Origin: Rhodospirillales bacterium
GTDB lineage: Bacteria; Pseudomonadota; Alphaproteobacteria; Acetobacterales; Acetobacteraceae
Direction of reading: 5' to 3'
Assembly: GCA_947447625.1 (NCBI GenBank)
Contig: CANFKS010000041.1
Coordinates: 1-35,076, forward strand
Length of the DNA: 35,076 nucleotides
Both the position numbers and the translations under genes were made by a program. The notes below the pieces were generated by a model. The model made no database searches and was not told where the DNA came from. It saw nothing but the letters and a program-made list of their open reading frames with translations. Each line of letters opens with the position of its first letter. Within the stretch, counting starts at the first letter, position 1. This document shows, piece by piece, positions 34,029 through 35,076 of the stretch.

Positions 34029-34200
34029 AGGAGCGAACGCCGTTCCACGCGGCCGCGAAGCGGATGGATCAGGTGCAACCGCTTCAGCCGCGCCGTGTTT
34101 CGATCCCGTCAATCCTCGGCTTTCGCGCCGGTCGCGCTGCCTGTAGGTTGCGCCTTTGACGTGCCCCCGCCGGGGCGCACACCAACAGCCGGATCATCTC
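34029..34200. other. Intergenic region upstream of proS
   Basis: 172 bases between the repeat and proS. A 7-bp inverted repeat (GAAGCGG 34057-34063 with CCGCTTC 34079-34085) and a small CCCC/GGGG stem near 34164-34175 are seen. No convincing promoter, RNA gene or coding sequence was found. Confidence 0.5.
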
Positions 34201-35076
34201 ATGCGCCTCTCCCGCAGTTTCGTGCCGACCCTCAAGGAAACCCCGAACGAGGCCCAGATCGCCTCGCATCGGCTCATGCTGCGCGCCGGCCTTGTGCGCC
34301 AAACCGCGGCCGGCATCTACGCCTGGCTGCCCGCGGGCTTGCGCGTACTCCAAAATATCGGCCAGATCGTGCGCGAGGAGCAGGACGCCTCAGGCGCCCA
34401 GGAAGTCCTGATGCCGACCATCCAATCGGCCGACCTCTGGCGCCAGTCCGGCCGCTACGACGGCTACGGCCAGGAAATGCTCCGCCTCAAGGACCGCCAC
34501 GAGCGCGACCTCCTGTACGGGCCGACCAACGAGGAGATGATCACCGAGATCTTTGCCTCGGGCGTGAAATCCTACCGCGAATTTCCGCAAAATCTCTATC
34601 ACATCCAATGGAAATTCCGCGACGAGGTGCGCCCCCGCTTCGGCGTCATGCGCGGCCGCGAATTCCTCATGAAGGACGCCTACTCCTTCGATCTCGACTA
34701 CGAGGGCGCCGTCATCGCCTATCGCAAAATGATGCTGGCCTACATGCGCACCTTCCAGCGCCTCGGCCTCAAAGCCATCCCGATGGTCGCCGACACCGGC
34801 CCCATCGGCGGCGATCTCAGCCACGAATTCATCGTCCTCGCGCCAACCGGCGAGAGCGCGGTCTATTTCGATGGCGAATTCGAGAACATCGACTGGCTCA
34901 AATCCGACCACGACATCAACAACCCGGCCGATCTGGACGCCTTCACCACCCAGATGACCAGCCTCTACGCCGCCACCGACGAAAAACACGACACCGCCAA
35001 ATGGGCCGAAGTGCCGGATGCCCGCAAGCGCGAGGGCCGCGGCATCGAAGTGGGCCACATCTTCTACTTCGGCACA
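34201..35076 (+). CDS. proS: Prolyl-tRNA synthetase (N-terminal 292 codons, runs off the window)
   Basis: Opens with [20 protein letters not shown], typical for bacterial ProRS, and stays open to the window end. It charges tRNA-Pro with proline. Class II motif 2 is clear in [20 protein letters not shown] followed by LMKDAYSFD, and [12 protein letters not shown] precedes it. Where most bacterial ProRS carry a ~180-residue editing (INS) domain, only about 50 residues separate [11 protein letters not shown] from [12 protein letters not shown], so editing of misacylated tRNA in cis appears to be missing, as in other alphaproteobacteria. The C-terminal catalytic and anticodon-binding parts are outside the window. 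No overlap with an upstream gene; 556 bp separate it from DUF1467. Confidence 0.97.
   Translation, partial: MRLSRSFVPTLKETPNEAQIASHRLMLRAGLVRQTAAGIYAWLPAGLRVLQNIGQIVREEQDASGAQEVLMPTIQSADLWRQSGRYDGYGQEMLRLKDRHERDLLYGPTNEEMITEIFASGVKSYREFPQNLYHIQWKFRDEVRPRFGVMRGREFLMKDAYSFDLDYEGAVIAYRKMMLAYMRTFQRLGLKAIPMVADTGPIGGDLSHEFIVLAPTGESAVYFDGEFENIDWLKSDHDINNPADLDAFTTQMTSLYAATDEKHDTAKWAEVPDARKREGRGIEVGHIFYFGT

Overview
This window reads as a chromosomal segment of a GC-rich alphaproteobacterium, most likely from the Rhodospirillales/Acetobacterales (Acetobacteraceae-like). That assignment is an inference from gene order (nuoA-N, then birA, coaX, rnj, DUF1467 and proS), from a ProRS with only a short segment where other bacteria carry an editing domain, and from the high GC content. 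No phage, insertion sequence, CRISPR array, toxin-antitoxin or defence gene was seen. Most of the window is core metabolism with an accessory stretch between about 3.9 and 15.4 kb.

Layout. (1) 1-3903: membrane-biogenesis block with the end of yidD, then yidC, the ribosome-assembly GTPase engB and an LplT-like MFS transporter. (2) 3932-8723: a CBS-BON protein gene and a divergent usp-ftsH-M20 hydrolase operon. They share a 123-bp intergenic region with a near-perfect FNR/FixK-type box, suggesting an oxygen-responsive stress module. (3) 8742-11770: a proline-iminopeptidase-like gene tightly bracketed by inverted copies of a palindromic repeat, then a D-aminoacylase-type amidohydrolase with strongly G-ending codons. 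(4) 11846-15438: an hxlR-thioesterase-MATE operon, divergent from a carboxypeptidase G2-like M20 peptidase, with TGTGA/TCACA half-sites between them. (5) tRNA-Asp(GTC) at 15623-15699. (6) 15869-30081: a complete, uninterrupted 14-gene complex I operon in canonical order with many start/stop overlaps. (7) 30173-33644: birA, coaX, rnj and a small DUF1467 membrane protein. (8) 33645-34200: a 556-bp gene-free stretch with an AT-rich block, three successive hairpins ending in a strong intrinsic terminator, and a third copy of the palindromic repeat. (9) 34201-end: the first 292 codons of proS.

How the parts fit. Complex I (NADH:quinone oxidoreductase) dominates the window. The FNR-type module would answer low oxygen with a stress protein, a membrane protease and a nucleotide-sensing CBS protein. 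Four amide or peptide hydrolases between 7.5 and 15.4 kb suggest scavenging of modified or D-amino acids. The items most worth a second look are the shared FNR box, the repeat-bracketed peptidase gene with covarying repeat hairpins, and the structured intergenic region before proS. None of these amounts to a clearly new system from sequence alone.
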